A stretch of DNA of 64,000 nt from Cephalothrix simula (Eukaryota > Nemertea > Palaeonemertea > Archinemertea > Cephalotrichidae). Where the stretch lies: contig JAXIUW010000007.1 in the NCBI GenBank assembly GCA_035591015.1, positions 62,001-126,000 on the forward strand, read 5' to 3'. Position numbers and translations under genes: made by a program. This document shows, one piece after another, positions 1 through 8,716 of this stretch (positions are counted from its first letter, which is position 1; each line of letters begins with the position of its first letter). Below the pieces are notes generated by a model, which did no database searches, was not told the DNA's origin, and saw nothing but the letters and a program-made list of their open reading frames with translations.

Positions 1-1
1 C

Positions 2-421
2 GTGGTTTATCCTCGCAAAAAGGCCACGCCGATAGAATGCGCAATCGCCGCTGGTATAGTCGCTTTGGGCTTAGCAGCCGCAGAAAATATTTTGTATTCA
101 GAGCAATTTGGTCGTGGTGTTCTTTTAAGTCGATCATTTTTGACCATACCGGCTCATGCGTTTTTTAGTATTCCCATGGGGTGGTGTGCCGGCAAGGGAG
201 CGAATGCCAGCAGTTTGCTGCGAACTGTTTTGTGGTTACTAGTCGGGTTAGCATTTTCTGCAGCCGTGCATGGTTTATACAACATAACCATCTCTAGCCC
301 TCAGCCCGGCTATCATATAATCAGCTATTCAGGGTTGCTGATACTAGGCATGCTCAGCGCATGGTTGCTCTACACAGGCCGTTCAGAGAGTAAACAAGAT
401 GATCACCGCCCAAGAGATTGA
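2..421 (+). CDS. PrsW-like intramembrane metalloprotease, C-terminal part
   Basis: This is the 3' end of a gene that begins upstream of the window. The visible 139 residues form three or four hydrophobic segments carrying three motifs known from PrsW-family proteases: AAENILY, HAFFSIPMG and HGLYN, in that order. The family's first motif (EExxK) would lie upstream and is not visible. PrsW-type proteins are polytopic membrane proteases that in some bacteria cleave anti-sigma factors. No target is evident here, although an ECF-type sigma/anti-sigma pair lies 13 kb away. The end overlaps the start of murF by 23 bases, which suggests co-transcription. The GTG at position 2 is probably just an internal Val codon. 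The family call rests on motif order and spacing. Confidence 0.7.
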   Translation: MVYPRKKATPIECAIAAGIVALGLAAAENILYSEQFGRGVLLSRSFLTIPAHAFFSIPMGWCAGKGANASSLLRTVLWLLVGLAFSAAVHGLYNITISSPQPGYHIISYSGLLILGMLSAWLLYTGRSESKQDDHRPRD

Positions 422-1889
422 GCAAGCCACAGCAGGACGGTGGTTAGTCAATCATCTCAAGCCCGAAGCTAAGTTAATTGGTGCAACCCATGATAGTCGC
501 CGTTCAACTACTGCGCAAATATTCTTTTCGTTACAGGGTAAGCGTGGCTACGGACATGAATTTATAGATTTTAACAGTTACCAACCCCAACTGATTGTGC
601 TTGACAAGCCAGCAGAACTTAGCTGGTATGGGGGAAGCATTTTGCTGGTAGAAGACGTAGTGGTTGCGCTTGCCCAGCTGGGGCGTTTTTGCGTAGAGAA
701 GTATCAGCCAAAAGTGGTGGCGATTACGGGCAGTTTTGGAAAGTCATCAACTAAAGAGTTTATGGCGCAAGCACTAGGGCGTTCTTTGAGCGTACTTAGC
801 TCTGAAGGCTCGTATAATAATGAGATTGGAATACCGCTAACTTTGTTAAACCTTGAGGCGCAGCATAGGGTGGTTGTACTTGAGTATGCGGCACGTAAAA
901 AGGGTGATATTGCCTATTTATGCCGTATAGCCCAACCTCACATTGCCGTGGTGACCGGCATTGGTCATGCACATATTGGTGAGTTTAAGAGCCTAGACAA
1001 CATTTATGAAACCAAGGGCGAGATTTTGACTCATCTTCACGACCAAGGTTTGGCTATTGTTAATGCCGATGATCAACGCTTATTTGAGCAAACTCAGAAC
1101 TTGCGGCGAGTCGGCTTTGGCTTTAAGAATGGCAATTTGCGTGCAACGCATAAGGTCTTTGATGCTAGCAATAAGATGCACCTTGAAGTGCCTCCTGAAG
1201 CACCTTTTGGAATGCCCCTTGAGATACCTCTTGAGATGTCCTTCACGGCTAGCTTTGACGGCCAGCAAATAGAATTAAGCAGCCATGCGCTAGGCGTGCA
1301 CGTTCCGCTTAACCTTCTGCCGGCATGGGCAGTTTTTCGTGAATTAGGCTTGACTGATGACGCATTTAAGACGGCGGTGAGTAGTTATCAGCCGAAACTT
1401 ACGGGCAGAATGCAGCCCCATCAGCTACCGGCGGGTGCTGTTATTTTAGATGATACTTATAATTCTAGCCCAGAAACAATTGTTAATCTGCTGCAAACAA
1501 TGGCTAAAATGCCTGCAAAACGGCGCATTGCTGTGCTTGGCGGATTAGCAGAATTAGAAGAAGATCTAACCGATGCTACTCAAATTATTCAGAGAGCCAT
1601 CACTCCAGCCATAACCGAATGCTTGATTTATGCTCCTCATCAGCCTCAGTTTAGAGGGCAGCTACCCCAAGTAGATAGTATTAAAGATTTTTCTAGCCTA
1701 GAACAGCTTTACAGTTATTTAAGATGGTTCTTGATACCCGGAACGATAATTGGCATTAAGGCAGCTCGGTCGGCTCATTTAGAGCGATTGGTGTACATGT
1801 TGCGCTCTGAGCGTGTTGATTGCAAGTTATTGTCTTGTAGCTTAATAATACAATGCGTTGCTTGCCCCAAGCTGCGCACCCAAGCATAA
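399..1889 (+). CDS. murF: UDP-N-acetylmuramoyl-tripeptide--D-alanyl-D-alanine ligase MurF
   Basis: MurF adds D-Ala-D-Ala to UDP-MurNAc-tripeptide in the cytoplasm, the last step of peptidoglycan stem-peptide synthesis. The ATP-binding loop reads ITGSFGKSSTKE (about residues 109-120), followed by the YNNEIGIP segment typical of Mur ligases. A C-terminal DDTYNSSPET and VLGGLAELEED region matches the third domain of MurF. At 496 residues it is longer than the usual roughly 450. Part of the excess is a five-unit four-residue repeat at residues 262-281 (LEVP, PEAP, FGMP, LEIP, LEMS), and part is a Cys-rich tail after the conserved ARSAHLERL helix that does not look like MurF. The ATG overlaps the PrsW-like gene, and ftsW follows. 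mraY and murD, often located between murF and ftsW, are absent here. Confidence 0.93.
   Translation: MITAQEIEQATAGRWLVNHLKPEAKLIGATHDSRRSTTAQIFFSLQGKRGYGHEFIDFNSYQPQLIVLDKPAELSWYGGSILLVEDVVVALAQLGRFCVEKYQPKVVAITGSFGKSSTKEFMAQALGRSLSVLSSEGSYNNEIGIPLTLLNLEAQHRVVVLEYAARKKGDIAYLCRIAQPHIAVVTGIGHAHIGEFKSLDNIYETKGEILTHLHDQGLAIVNADDQRLFEQTQNLRRVGFGFKNGNLRATHKVFDASNKMHLEVPPEAPFGMPLEIPLEMSFTASFDGQQIELSSHALGVHVPLNLLPAWAVFRELGLTDDAFKTAVSSYQPKLTGRMQPHQLPAGAVILDDTYNSSPETIVNLLQTMAKMPAKRRIAVLGGLAELEEDLTDATQIIQRAITPAITECLIYAPHQPQFRGQLPQVDSIKDFSSLEQLYSYLRWFLIPGTIIGIKAARSAHLERLVYMLRSERVDCKLLSCSLIIQCVACPKLRTQA
1182..1241 (+). repeat. 12-bp degenerate tandem repeat inside murF (5 units)
   Basis: Five in-frame 12-base units follow one another, for example CTTGAGATACCT and CTTGAGATGTCC. 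They encode the tetrapeptides LEVP, PEAP, FGMP, LEIP and LEMS. The units differ at several bases but keep the period exactly, as expected for an old expansion that had to stay in frame. It lies between the central and C-terminal parts of MurF. Confidence 0.8.
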
Positions 1890-1959
1890 TACTAATCGGA
1901 ACGGTTTAGGGCATTATGGCGGCATTCTTAGGATTGCTCTTCAAGGATTGATAGCACTT

Positions 1960-3057
1960 ATGAAGACACACCTACAACGCTATGACTTGATTTTGCTAGG
2001 AGTTACGCTACTACTGTGTGCTGCAGGCGTGATTATGGTAGGCAGTGCTAGCTTTTCTTTGTCTGAGCGTATTTATGGCGATAGCTTCTATTTTTTGAAA
2101 CGCCACTTAATGCATTTGGCGCTGGGCTTATTAATGTTGCTGATTATCGCCCATAGTAATCCTGATACATGGACAATGCTTATTCCGTGGGGAATGATTA
2201 TTGGCTTGGGCTTATTGATTATGGTCTTGATGCCCGGCATTGGTCATGAGGTTGGTGGTGCACGACGCTGGTTTCAGGTTGGTGTGTTCAGCTTTCAACC
2301 CACCGAGGCCTTAAAGCTGGTTTTAGTGGCGCATACGGCATATTATATGGCTCGTAAGCAATCTAATTTATATAGCTTTATCAATGGTATTTTGCCGGGT
2401 ATTCTGGTGATAGCGTTGTATTTATTCTTGATAGTTAATCAGCCCGACTTTGGTTCGGTGGTGTTGATTAGCTTGGTGCTGTTGATGATGGTTTTTGTAG
2501 GCGGCGGCAAGATTATTCATGTGCTATTAAGTTTGATGGGGATGGTGGGCATTGGGGCTTTTGCGATTATGACGCATAGCTATCGTCTTAATCGGATTAT
2601 GGCATTTCTTGATCCGTGGTCACAGCGCATGGATGCTGGGTTTCAGATTGTGCAATCATACTTGGCCATTGGCAGCGGAGGTTGGTTTGGTATGGGGCAA
2701 GGACGAAGCCATCAAAAACTATTCTTTTTGCCAGAGGCGCATACGGATTTCATCTTTTCAATTATTGGTGAAGAGTACGGATTACTGGGCTCGGTAGTCA
2801 TTATTTTGTTATGGGGAGTATTTCTGTGGCGAGGCTATCGGATAGTGCTGCGAACCGGTGGTATATTTTTGCGCTTGCTGGGTTTTGGTATGGTAACCAT
2901 GTTGGGATTGCAGGCCATTATCAATTTGGCGGTTACCATGGGCTTGTTGCCCACCAAGGGACTGCCGCTGCCTTTTATTAGCTACGGCGGTAGCTCGTTA
3001 TTGGTTAGTCTGTGTATGATTGGTGCTATTTTGCGCATTGGAAGAACCGGCGACTAA
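1960..3057 (+). CDS. ftsW: FtsW/RodA/SpoVE-family glycosyltransferase, probably FtsW
   Basis: This is a polytopic inner-membrane SEDS-family protein. FtsW polymerises lipid II at the septum together with a class B PBP. The sequence has about ten hydrophobic segments, the GARRWF motif after the fourth, FQPTEALKL, a long extracytoplasmic loop with RIMAFLDPW and GQGRSHQKLFFLPEAHTDFIFSIIGEE, and a C-terminal LPLPFISYGGSS. All are SEDS hallmarks. I start at the ATG at 1960, giving 365 residues beginning MKTHLQRYDLILLG, because an upstream in-frame ATG at 1858 lies inside murF and encodes unrelated residues. An AAGGA lies about a dozen bases upstream. FtsW rather than RodA is inferred from its position directly before murG. 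Confidence 0.92.
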   Translation: MKTHLQRYDLILLGVTLLLCAAGVIMVGSASFSLSERIYGDSFYFLKRHLMHLALGLLMLLIIAHSNPDTWTMLIPWGMIIGLGLLIMVLMPGIGHEVGGARRWFQVGVFSFQPTEALKLVLVAHTAYYMARKQSNLYSFINGILPGILVIALYLFLIVNQPDFGSVVLISLVLLMMVFVGGGKIIHVLLSLMGMVGIGAFAIMTHSYRLNRIMAFLDPWSQRMDAGFQIVQSYLAIGSGGWFGMGQGRSHQKLFFLPEAHTDFIFSIIGEEYGLLGSVVIILLWGVFLWRGYRIVLRTGGIFLRLLGFGMVTMLGLQAIINLAVTMGLLPTKGLPLPFISYGGSSLLVSLCMIGAILRIGRTGD

Positions 3058-3061
3058 TGCC

Positions 3062-4162
3062 ATGAGCAACAAAAAAACCATAATCATTTGTGGCGGAGGT
3101 ACGGGGGGGCATATTTTTCCAGCATTGGCGATTGCCACTGCACTACAGCAATTACGGCCAAACTTAAAATTGCACTTTGTGGGCAGCCGGCATGGCTTAG
3201 AGAAAGATTTAATTCCTAAGCATGGTTACTCAATTGATTTACTGAATAGCGGCGGTCTTTACAATAAAAAACTAACCACTCAAGTACTCAATTTGTTGCG
3301 CCTAGTTGGGGCGGTGTGGCGCAGCATACTAATTATTCGGCAGAAGCGGCCACAGTTAGTAATTGGGGTTGGCGGCTATGCCTCAGCACCCATGCTGCTG
3401 GCGGCTTTATTATTGCGAGTGCCTACCGTTATTCAAGAGCAAAACTCAGCACCGGGCCTTACCAATCGTTATCTAGGGCGTTGGGTTAATTTGGTTATTA
3501 CGCCCTTTGGGGATGAAGGTAAACTTTTTCCGAGAACGCAAACCTGTAGCAATCCGGTGCGTCAAGAAATAGAAGCTCTGCGCCAACACAGCCCACCAAA
3601 GTCGCAAAAGTTATTTGTGCTTATTTTTGGAGGAAGTCAGGGTGCGAAGAACATCAATCAGGCCATCATCGGCTTATTGCCCCAACTTAATGACTATGCA
3701 CAGCAGGTTGAGCTAGTCCACCAAACGGGCATTAATGATTTAGAAGAAGTCAGGCAGAGTTACGCTAAATATCCTCAACTAAAAGCGAGTATTCTGCCAT
3801 TTATAGATAATATGGATTATATCTTGGGTCAGGCAAATTTAACGATTTGCCGAGCCGGAGCGACTACGGTCAGTGAGTTAATCGCTGCACGCAAAGCATC
3901 AATAATTATTCCTATTAAGCATTCTAGCGGAGATCATCAACGCAGAAATGCTCTAAAATTACAAGAAATTGGTGCGGCCATCATGGTAGAAGAAGGCCAA
4001 GAATTATCGCAACGCCTGTGGCACGCTATACACAAGCTAATTGAAGACAAACCAATGCTAGAAGGCATGTCAGCCAAAACAGACGGGCTTTATCAGCCCC
4101 AAGCAGCACTACGCATAGCCAAGATTTGTTTAGAGGTAGCCAACTTAAAAAATGATCACTAG
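3062..4162 (+). CDS. murG: UDP-GlcNAc--lipid I N-acetylglucosaminyltransferase MurG
   Basis: MurG is a GT28-family enzyme at the inner face of the cytoplasmic membrane that transfers GlcNAc to lipid I to make lipid II. The N-terminal GGGTGGHIFPALAIA loop, HFVGSRHGLEKDLIP, the segment GVGGYASAPML with QEQNSAPGLTNRYL, and the C-terminal FGGSQGAKNIN and CRAGATTVSEL nucleotide-sugar motifs are all present. The ATG at 3062 lies four bases after the ftsW stop and gives 366 residues, normal for the family. An upstream TTG/GTG extension would lie inside ftsW. The three genes murF, ftsW and murG form a tight operon. The gene is followed by a convergent small reading frame on the other strand. Confidence 0.96.
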   Translation: MSNKKTIIICGGGTGGHIFPALAIATALQQLRPNLKLHFVGSRHGLEKDLIPKHGYSIDLLNSGGLYNKKLTTQVLNLLRLVGAVWRSILIIRQKRPQLVIGVGGYASAPMLLAALLLRVPTVIQEQNSAPGLTNRYLGRWVNLVITPFGDEGKLFPRTQTCSNPVRQEIEALRQHSPPKSQKLFVLIFGGSQGAKNINQAIIGLLPQLNDYAQQVELVHQTGINDLEEVRQSYAKYPQLKASILPFIDNMDYILGQANLTICRAGATTVSELIAARKASIIIPIKHSSGDHQRRNALKLQEIGAAIMVEEGQELSQRLWHAIHKLIEDKPMLEGMSAKTDGLYQPQAALRIAKICLEVANLKNDH

Positions 4163-4198
4163 TGCTTTAAGTTGATATGATGCTACACCCACAGCTAA

Positions 4199-4393
4199 TT
4201 AGAGATTAGCAGAGAGTTCTTGAGCTAAATCCCAGCGATGAGCAATTGAAGGCCGTTCCGGAATGGGCTCTGGTGGCAGAACTTCAGCAGTTTTTCCGCT
4301 AAGATTAAATTTCTCAACGGCTTTTGATATTTCAGAGCGCTTAATTTGATTACCTAAGGCATACTTTGTTGAAGATTTTTTAGCTAAAGGCAT
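4199..4393 (-). CDS. Small hypothetical protein, 64 residues
   Basis: I do not recognise this protein. It is supported by an ATG with a good Shine-Dalgarno sequence (AGGA about six bases upstream) and by a plausible soluble composition. The N terminus is basic (MPLAKKSSTKY) and the centre is Pro/Glu-rich (VLPPEPIPERP). There is no membrane segment or signal peptide. It stands alone, convergent with murG and followed by no gene in the same direction. It could be a spurious frame, but the ribosome site and its isolation in otherwise empty DNA favour a real gene. Confidence 0.45.
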   Translation of the reverse strand: MPLAKKSSTKYALGNQIKRSEISKAVEKFNLSGKTAEVLPPEPIPERPSIAHRWDLAQELSANL

Positions 4394-4671
4394 ATGCTTC
4401 CTATTTGTGTAATTAATTGTTGAAAATTAAAAGCAAAGTTAAGGTATTAAACGATTAATTAGCCAATAGGTTCCCTCAAACAGCGTAGTTTTGCCAATAA
4501 ACTTCTTTTTTACCGTGTTTTACTATATTAAATATTTTTAATGCAGTGCCTTAACGCCATAAACTATCTCACAACCAGATATTGCGTATGCGGTATATAT
4601 CAACGTATGCTGTGCATTTGAGCATTAAAGCCGGCGTTATAGCCTGCCAAGATATACCAAAACTGGCTCAA

Positions 4672-5412
4672 TCAGGCAGAAACGCCCAAGGCCATAGATT
4701 TGATTTTATTATTGATAGCTAGATTAGACTGCATATAATCAACAAAGGCTTGGCCAATATTGGCAGCATTTTTGTGGAGCAGGCTAGCAGAGGCTTGCCT
4801 TTCGCTAGTTTGAATGGCTTTGTATGCGCTTGAGTTTAGTTTTTTCACTGATTTACTAATGGCGAGGCATTGAGTGGTATGATTTTGGATTTTATCGAGT
4901 AAATCACGAGTATACAACGCTTGATGACTATCATTAGATGATGACAAGCTGACATTAAATGATTGAACTTTAATAAGATTCAGAAAGCGTTCTAGCGCAG
5001 CGAGTAGTTTGTAGCTATCTTCAACATGAGTATGGCTCTTACGTAGGGCAGCACGCATACTCACTACCGTATTACTTGATTCATGTAGATTTTTAATTTT
5101 TTCTTCTAACGAGTCTTTAAGGGTATTCAAGCGTTGTTCTTGTTCTTCAATGGCACTTACGATATTGGTGCTGTGATTGTGGAGCTTATTGAACTGTTGC
5201 GTATGAGCCATTAAGCGTGACAATTGATAACGATAGCTAAGATACTTTGCATAGGTAAACCACCATGCTAAGGCCATTGCGCTAAATAAAAACGTTTGCA
5301 GGGCATTAGCTGGATGCATCATATTATTTTGCACTAGGGTTAGCAGTGTGAAGGCTATTGAAAACACTATTAAAAATACTATGGTGGAGAGGAGAATTAT
5401 TTTTTTCATCAT
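4672..5412 (-). CDS. Membrane-anchored coiled-coil protein of unknown function
   Basis: I do not recognise a family. The 246 residues start with two hydrophobic segments (about residues 5-27 and 40-55). A long heptad-rich, predominantly helical region follows, with EEQEQRLNTLKDSLEEKIKNL near residues 88-108. The remainder is helical and Ser/Asn-rich and ends at MALGVSA. The topology suggests two short transmembrane helices with a cytoplasmic helical body, reminiscent of the signalling stalks of chemoreceptors but without their conserved hairpin tip. Two consecutive ATG codons open the frame. It is monocistronic: an empty 313-base stretch separates it from the upstream regulator gene. Confidence 0.6.
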   Translation of the reverse strand: MMKKIILLSTIVFLIVFSIAFTLLTLVQNNMMHPANALQTFLFSAMALAWWFTYAKYLSYRYQLSRLMAHTQQFNKLHNHSTNIVSAIEEQEQRLNTLKDSLEEKIKNLHESSNTVVSMRAALRKSHTHVEDSYKLLAALERFLNLIKVQSFNVSLSSSNDSHQALYTRDLLDKIQNHTTQCLAISKSVKKLNSSAYKAIQTSERQASASLLHKNAANIGQAFVDYMQSNLAINNKIKSMALGVSA

Positions 5413-5725
5413 TATCAGGGGGCTTGGTTAAACATATTCAAATTAACGATAAAGACATTCTTATGGTTCGCTTAACCCCTGCAAGGCGGCTATCTACTGC
5501 AGAGGCTTAAGGGTGTTGTAGATGTCTGATGGCCTAAGCCCATGGGTTTTGCTTGGCAGTATGGCTTTTATATAAAGAGGCTTAGGCTAGCCTATACAGG
5601 TGGGGCATACAGAAATGCAGATAGAAGTGTCGCATGGAAGTACCGCAAAAAATGGCATAAGAACACTGTGTGAAAATCGCTCAGAATGTCACCCAAAAAT
5701 AGATGCTCTTCTGCGGCAATGCGAG
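5413..5725. other. Intergenic region without a recognisable gene
   Basis: This stretch lies between the response regulator gene (ending at 5726) and the coiled-coil membrane protein gene (starting at 5412), both on the minus strand. I see no open frame with a ribosome site and no clear terminator hairpin. It probably holds the promoter of the membrane protein gene. Confidence 0.5.
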
Positions 5726-7105
5726 TTAAAAATCTAACGATTTTATTTTTTTGTGAAGAGTAGAGCGCTCAATTTGAATCGCATTAGCCGTTTTACTGAT
5801 ATTACCGTCATTTTTATCTAATTGATGTTTTAGGTAATATTCGTCAAATAGTTGTTTAGCTTCACGATAGGTGCTGGCATTGAGCAATGACGAAACATTA
5901 TTATTTTCTGCTGGTGATTGAGCAGAAGTATTAATTGAGGGCAGGTTTACGTCAGCGACATCAATTTTATCGCCCATAGTCATTATGACCATGCGTTCAA
6001 TAATATTCTTGAGTTCACGAATATTACCCGGCCAATGGTAATTCTGTAGAATCTGCATGGCCTCAGCGCTGATCTGTTTGGGCTTGCGAGCATGGGTTTT
6101 TGAGAGTTCTTTGATAAAGTAATTAGCCAACTCGGGAATATCGCTGAAGCGTTCACGTAGCGGCGGCACAATTATTAGTAATACATTGAGGCGATAATAG
6201 AGATCTTCACGGAAGTTTCCGGCCTTTATTTCTTCTTCAAGCATTTTATTTGAGGCAGCAATTACTCGCACATCAACATTAATAACCTTATTGCCGCCAA
6301 CGCGTTCAAAGCGTTTTTCTTGCAGTACACGTAGAATTTTGGCTTGGGTTTTAAGGCTCATATCGCCTATTTCATCTAAGAACAAAACTCCGCCATCAGC
6401 CTGATCAAACTTACCTATTTTGCGCTTAGTCGCTCCGGTAAAAGATCCTTTTTCGTGTCCAAACAACTCACTTTCAATCAACTCTTCAGGTATGGCTGCG
6501 CAATTAACCTCAACAAAGGGCTTATCGTGGCGGTCGCTACGCTGGTGAATAAGATGAGCCACAGACTCTTTGCCAGTACCATTTTCACCCTGAATAAGAA
6601 CCCAAGCATTATTATTGGCGATAAGGTCAATCTGTTGCATCATGCGCTGAAACTGCGGCGAGCTACCGACTATCTCGTAGCTGAGGGCAGGGCTTTGTTC
6701 ACGCAGAAACTGATTTTCACGCTCAAGTTTATAGGCTTTAATGCCATTTTCAATATTCAGCAATAAGTTATCAACTGAGAAAGGTTTTTCAATGTAGTGG
6801 TAGGCACCATATTTAGTGGCTTTCACCGCTGAATCTATGTTGGCATGACCAGAAATCATCAGTACAGGAATCAGCGGATGGTCTTTTTTCAGTAGCTTCA
6901 AGGCCTCAAGGCCGTCCATACCACCCATCCAAATATCCATCAAGATTGCATCAAACTGCTGATGCTGACCATTCATGATTTGCAGACATTCCTCGCCCGA
7001 AGATGCCTCACTGACAACATACCCCTCATCTTCAAGCAGTCCACGCAGTGAACTACGTATAGACTGGTCATCATCAACTACAAGTATTTCGGCATGGCCA
7101 CTCAT
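5726..7105 (-). CDS. NtrC/NtrX-type sigma-54 response regulator
   Basis: This is a full three-domain sigma-54 activator of 459 residues. The receiver (1-120) keeps the acidic pocket DDD at 11-13, the phosphoacceptor D57 in ILMDIW, and K107 in EKPF. The AAA+ domain (about 145-380) has Walker A GENGTGKE (173-180), the sigma-54 contact loop GSFTGA (220-225), and Walker B LFLDEIGD (241-248). The C terminus is a Fis-type helix-turn-helix (NISKTANAIQIERSTLHKKI). The receiver and linker most resemble NtrX-like proteins, which normally pair with an NtrY membrane kinase, but no kinase gene adjoins it. It is therefore an orphan regulator in this window. The genome should encode RpoN. The target genes are unknown. 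Confidence 0.9.
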   Translation of the reverse strand: MSGHAEILVVDDDQSIRSSLRGLLEDEGYVVSEASSGEECLQIMNGQHQQFDAILMDIWMGGMDGLEALKLLKKDHPLIPVLMISGHANIDSAVKATKYGAYHYIEKPFSVDNLLLNIENGIKAYKLERENQFLREQSPALSYEIVGSSPQFQRMMQQIDLIANNNAWVLIQGENGTGKESVAHLIHQRSDRHDKPFVEVNCAAIPEELIESELFGHEKGSFTGATKRKIGKFDQADGGVLFLDEIGDMSLKTQAKILRVLQEKRFERVGGNKVINVDVRVIAASNKMLEEEIKAGNFREDLYYRLNVLLIIVPPLRERFSDIPELANYFIKELSKTHARKPKQISAEAMQILQNYHWPGNIRELKNIIERMVIMTMGDKIDVADVNLPSINTSAQSPAENNNVSSLLNASTYREAKQLFDEYYLKHQLDKNDGNISKTANAIQIERSTLHKKIKSLDF

Positions 7106-7253
7106 ATTAACTTCAGCAAAATTAACTTGGAATAATAAACTTGGAACAATTAAACTTAGCTAAGATATAAATCTGTCCCGAGCTCGCTTGCAAGCTATAA
7201 TTATGCCCTAAATAGCTTGCTTCAACAATATTTGCAGCAAAAGTCTTCAGTAG

Positions 7254-8630
7254 CTAATAGTCTTTAGGTAAATCAAGTTTAGAGGAATCATTTTTAGATA
7301 GATCATGCTTAGATAGATCATGCTTAGATAGATCAGACTTAGATAGATCAGACTTAGATAAATTATGTTTAGATAGTGTTGCCTCAGAAAGGTCGGGTTT
7401 TTCACACTTAATCAATACACTTAACGCTGCAGAACAGATAAGTGGTTCATGATCATCAACTAATTGGCGAATGCGCTTAATGAGGCGTGGGTAATGGTGT
7501 TTATTATGCGCATTAAGATGATTACTCAATATGATTAATGCATTACGAATAATGCCACTGCGCTTGGCACGTTTAAGGGGGCTGTTTTTGAAGCGTTGAC
7601 TAAAGCCGTGTTGGTCTAGGTTAATAAGCTCTTCTAGATCAAGGTACAAGCTATGCTTAGGTGGGTTTTCTGTGTGGGATTGGTCTGCAGCGGATGATTT
7701 TTGTAACGATGGCATGATAGCTGGCTCCATTGCTGATGCCATTGATTGCTCTACGGATTTCTCTAGTGATTGCTCCATTGCGGGTTGTATTGACTGCTGA
7801 GTAGCTTGTTGGGTATCTTTTTGAGCCAATCTTGCGGTTAGTTTTTGATTCCAAGGGCAAACCTCTTGGCAAATATCACAGCCAAACAGCCAGTTGCCAA
7901 CTGCTTTTTGAAGCTGCTGCGGAATGGGTTGGCGTGACTCAATGGTTAGGTACGATAAGCATAGGTTTGAATCTACGGTTTTAGCACTAACTATTGCTCC
8001 CGTTGGGCAGGCGTCAATACAGCGGCGACAGCTACCGCAATGCTCAGGCAGATTAAGCCCATAACGAGGGCGGCTACGACCAGTAGACGGTTGATCATAT
8101 TCATCTAATTCAAGGCTAATCAAAAGTTCGCCCAAAAAGTTCCATGAACCATGGTGGCGATTAATCACAATGCCATGCTTGCCCACCCAGCCTAAGCCTG
8201 CTCGAGCCGCAAATTCACGCTCCATAATCGGCATGCTATCAGTGGCGATTAGCTGCTCAAAGCTAGATGAGCTCTGCTCGGCAATAAATGTCGCCAACTC
8301 GGTGAGGTGTTGCTTAATGGTTATATGGTAGTCAGTGCCTAAGGCATAGCGACTGATGCGACCATAAAGACCATTATCAGGTGCGGGGTTGCTGTGGTGG
8401 TTGTAAGGCAAGCTCACGCAAAGCATAGATTTTGCTGTGGGCAGTAACTTACGTGGGTCTTGCTTAAGAGGTTCATGCCGATGCAAATAATGCATGTCGG
8501 CAGCATAACCATCATTAAGCCATTGTTGATAAAAGGGATGCGTTAGTGCTGCGCTAATCGGAATTATCTTAATGCCATTAAAGCCTAGCTGGTGAGCGTG
8601 TTGTTTGATTTTTGATGACAGGCTACTCAT
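7254..8630 (-). CDS. queG: Epoxyqueuosine reductase QueG with repeat expansions
   Basis: QueG is the cobalamin-dependent reductase that converts epoxyqueuosine to queuosine in tRNA. Conserved features are the ATDSMPIMEREFAARAGLGWVGK segment (catalytic Asp at 131), a first 4Fe-4S ligand set CGSCRRCIDACP (C198, C201, C204, C208) and a second CDICQEVCPW (C251, C254, C258), followed by a HEAT-like C-terminal domain. The protein has 458 residues, against roughly 350-380 usual. The excess lies in two repeats: nine tetrapeptides at residues 276-311 between the second cluster and the HEAT-like domain, and a tail of about nine xDLSK pentapeptides after residue 411. Neither repeat touches the catalytic core, so the enzyme is probably active. 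It stands alone on the minus strand. Confidence 0.93.
   Translation of the reverse strand: MSSLSSKIKQHAHQLGFNGIKIIPISAALTHPFYQQWLNDGYAADMHYLHRHEPLKQDPRKLLPTAKSMLCVSLPYNHHSNPAPDNGLYGRISRYALGTDYHITIKQHLTELATFIAEQSSSSFEQLIATDSMPIMEREFAARAGLGWVGKHGIVINRHHGSWNFLGELLISLELDEYDQPSTGRSRPRYGLNLPEHCGSCRRCIDACPTGAIVSAKTVDSNLCLSYLTIESRQPIPQQLQKAVGNWLFGCDICQEVCPWNQKLTARLAQKDTQQATQQSIQPAMEQSLEKSVEQSMASAMEPAIMPSLQKSSAADQSHTENPPKHSLYLDLEELINLDQHGFSQRFKNSPLKRAKRSGIIRNALIILSNHLNAHNKHHYPRLIKRIRQLVDDHEPLICSAALSVLIKCEKPDLSEATLSKHNLSKSDLSKSDLSKHDLSKHDLSKNDSSKLDLPKDY
7266..7400 (-). repeat. 15-bp tandem repeat at the 3' end of queG (9 units)
   Basis: Exactly nine 15-base units fill this interval. On the plus strand the best units read AGATAGATCATGCTT and AGATAGATCAGACTT. 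The central four are nearly identical and the outer ones are more diverged, the usual pattern for replication-slippage expansion. They encode a C-terminal run of pentapeptides of the form xDLSK, which superficially resembles pentapeptide-repeat proteins but lacks the usual small residue two positions before Leu. Confidence 0.92.
7698..7805 (-). repeat. 12-bp degenerate tandem repeat inside queG (9 units)
   Basis: Nine four-codon units encode ATQQ, SIQP, AMEQ, SLEK, SVEQ, SMAS, AMEP, AIMP and SLQK (residues 276-311). The units are diverged, but the period and the alternation of a small first residue with an aliphatic second residue are kept. The expansion sits in the linker between the iron-sulfur domain and the C-terminal HEAT-like domain. 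Confidence 0.8.
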
Positions 8631-8716
8631 GCGTGTTAGGGCATCTTTATCTGGTGCGTGATTTACTCTGGGGCATATTCTTAATCAGCTACTTCAGTCC
8701 CTAAGGTTTTTTCTAC

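Noticed and set aside
5500-5600. A possible sigma-54 promoter (TGGCAGTATGGCTT)
   Set aside because: The GG and GC elements are nine bases apart between first Gs instead of twelve, so the match is not valid.
6455-6766. A 103-codon plus-strand frame inside the NtrC-like gene
   Set aside because: It is a shadow of the strongly conserved AAA+ coding region on the other strand.
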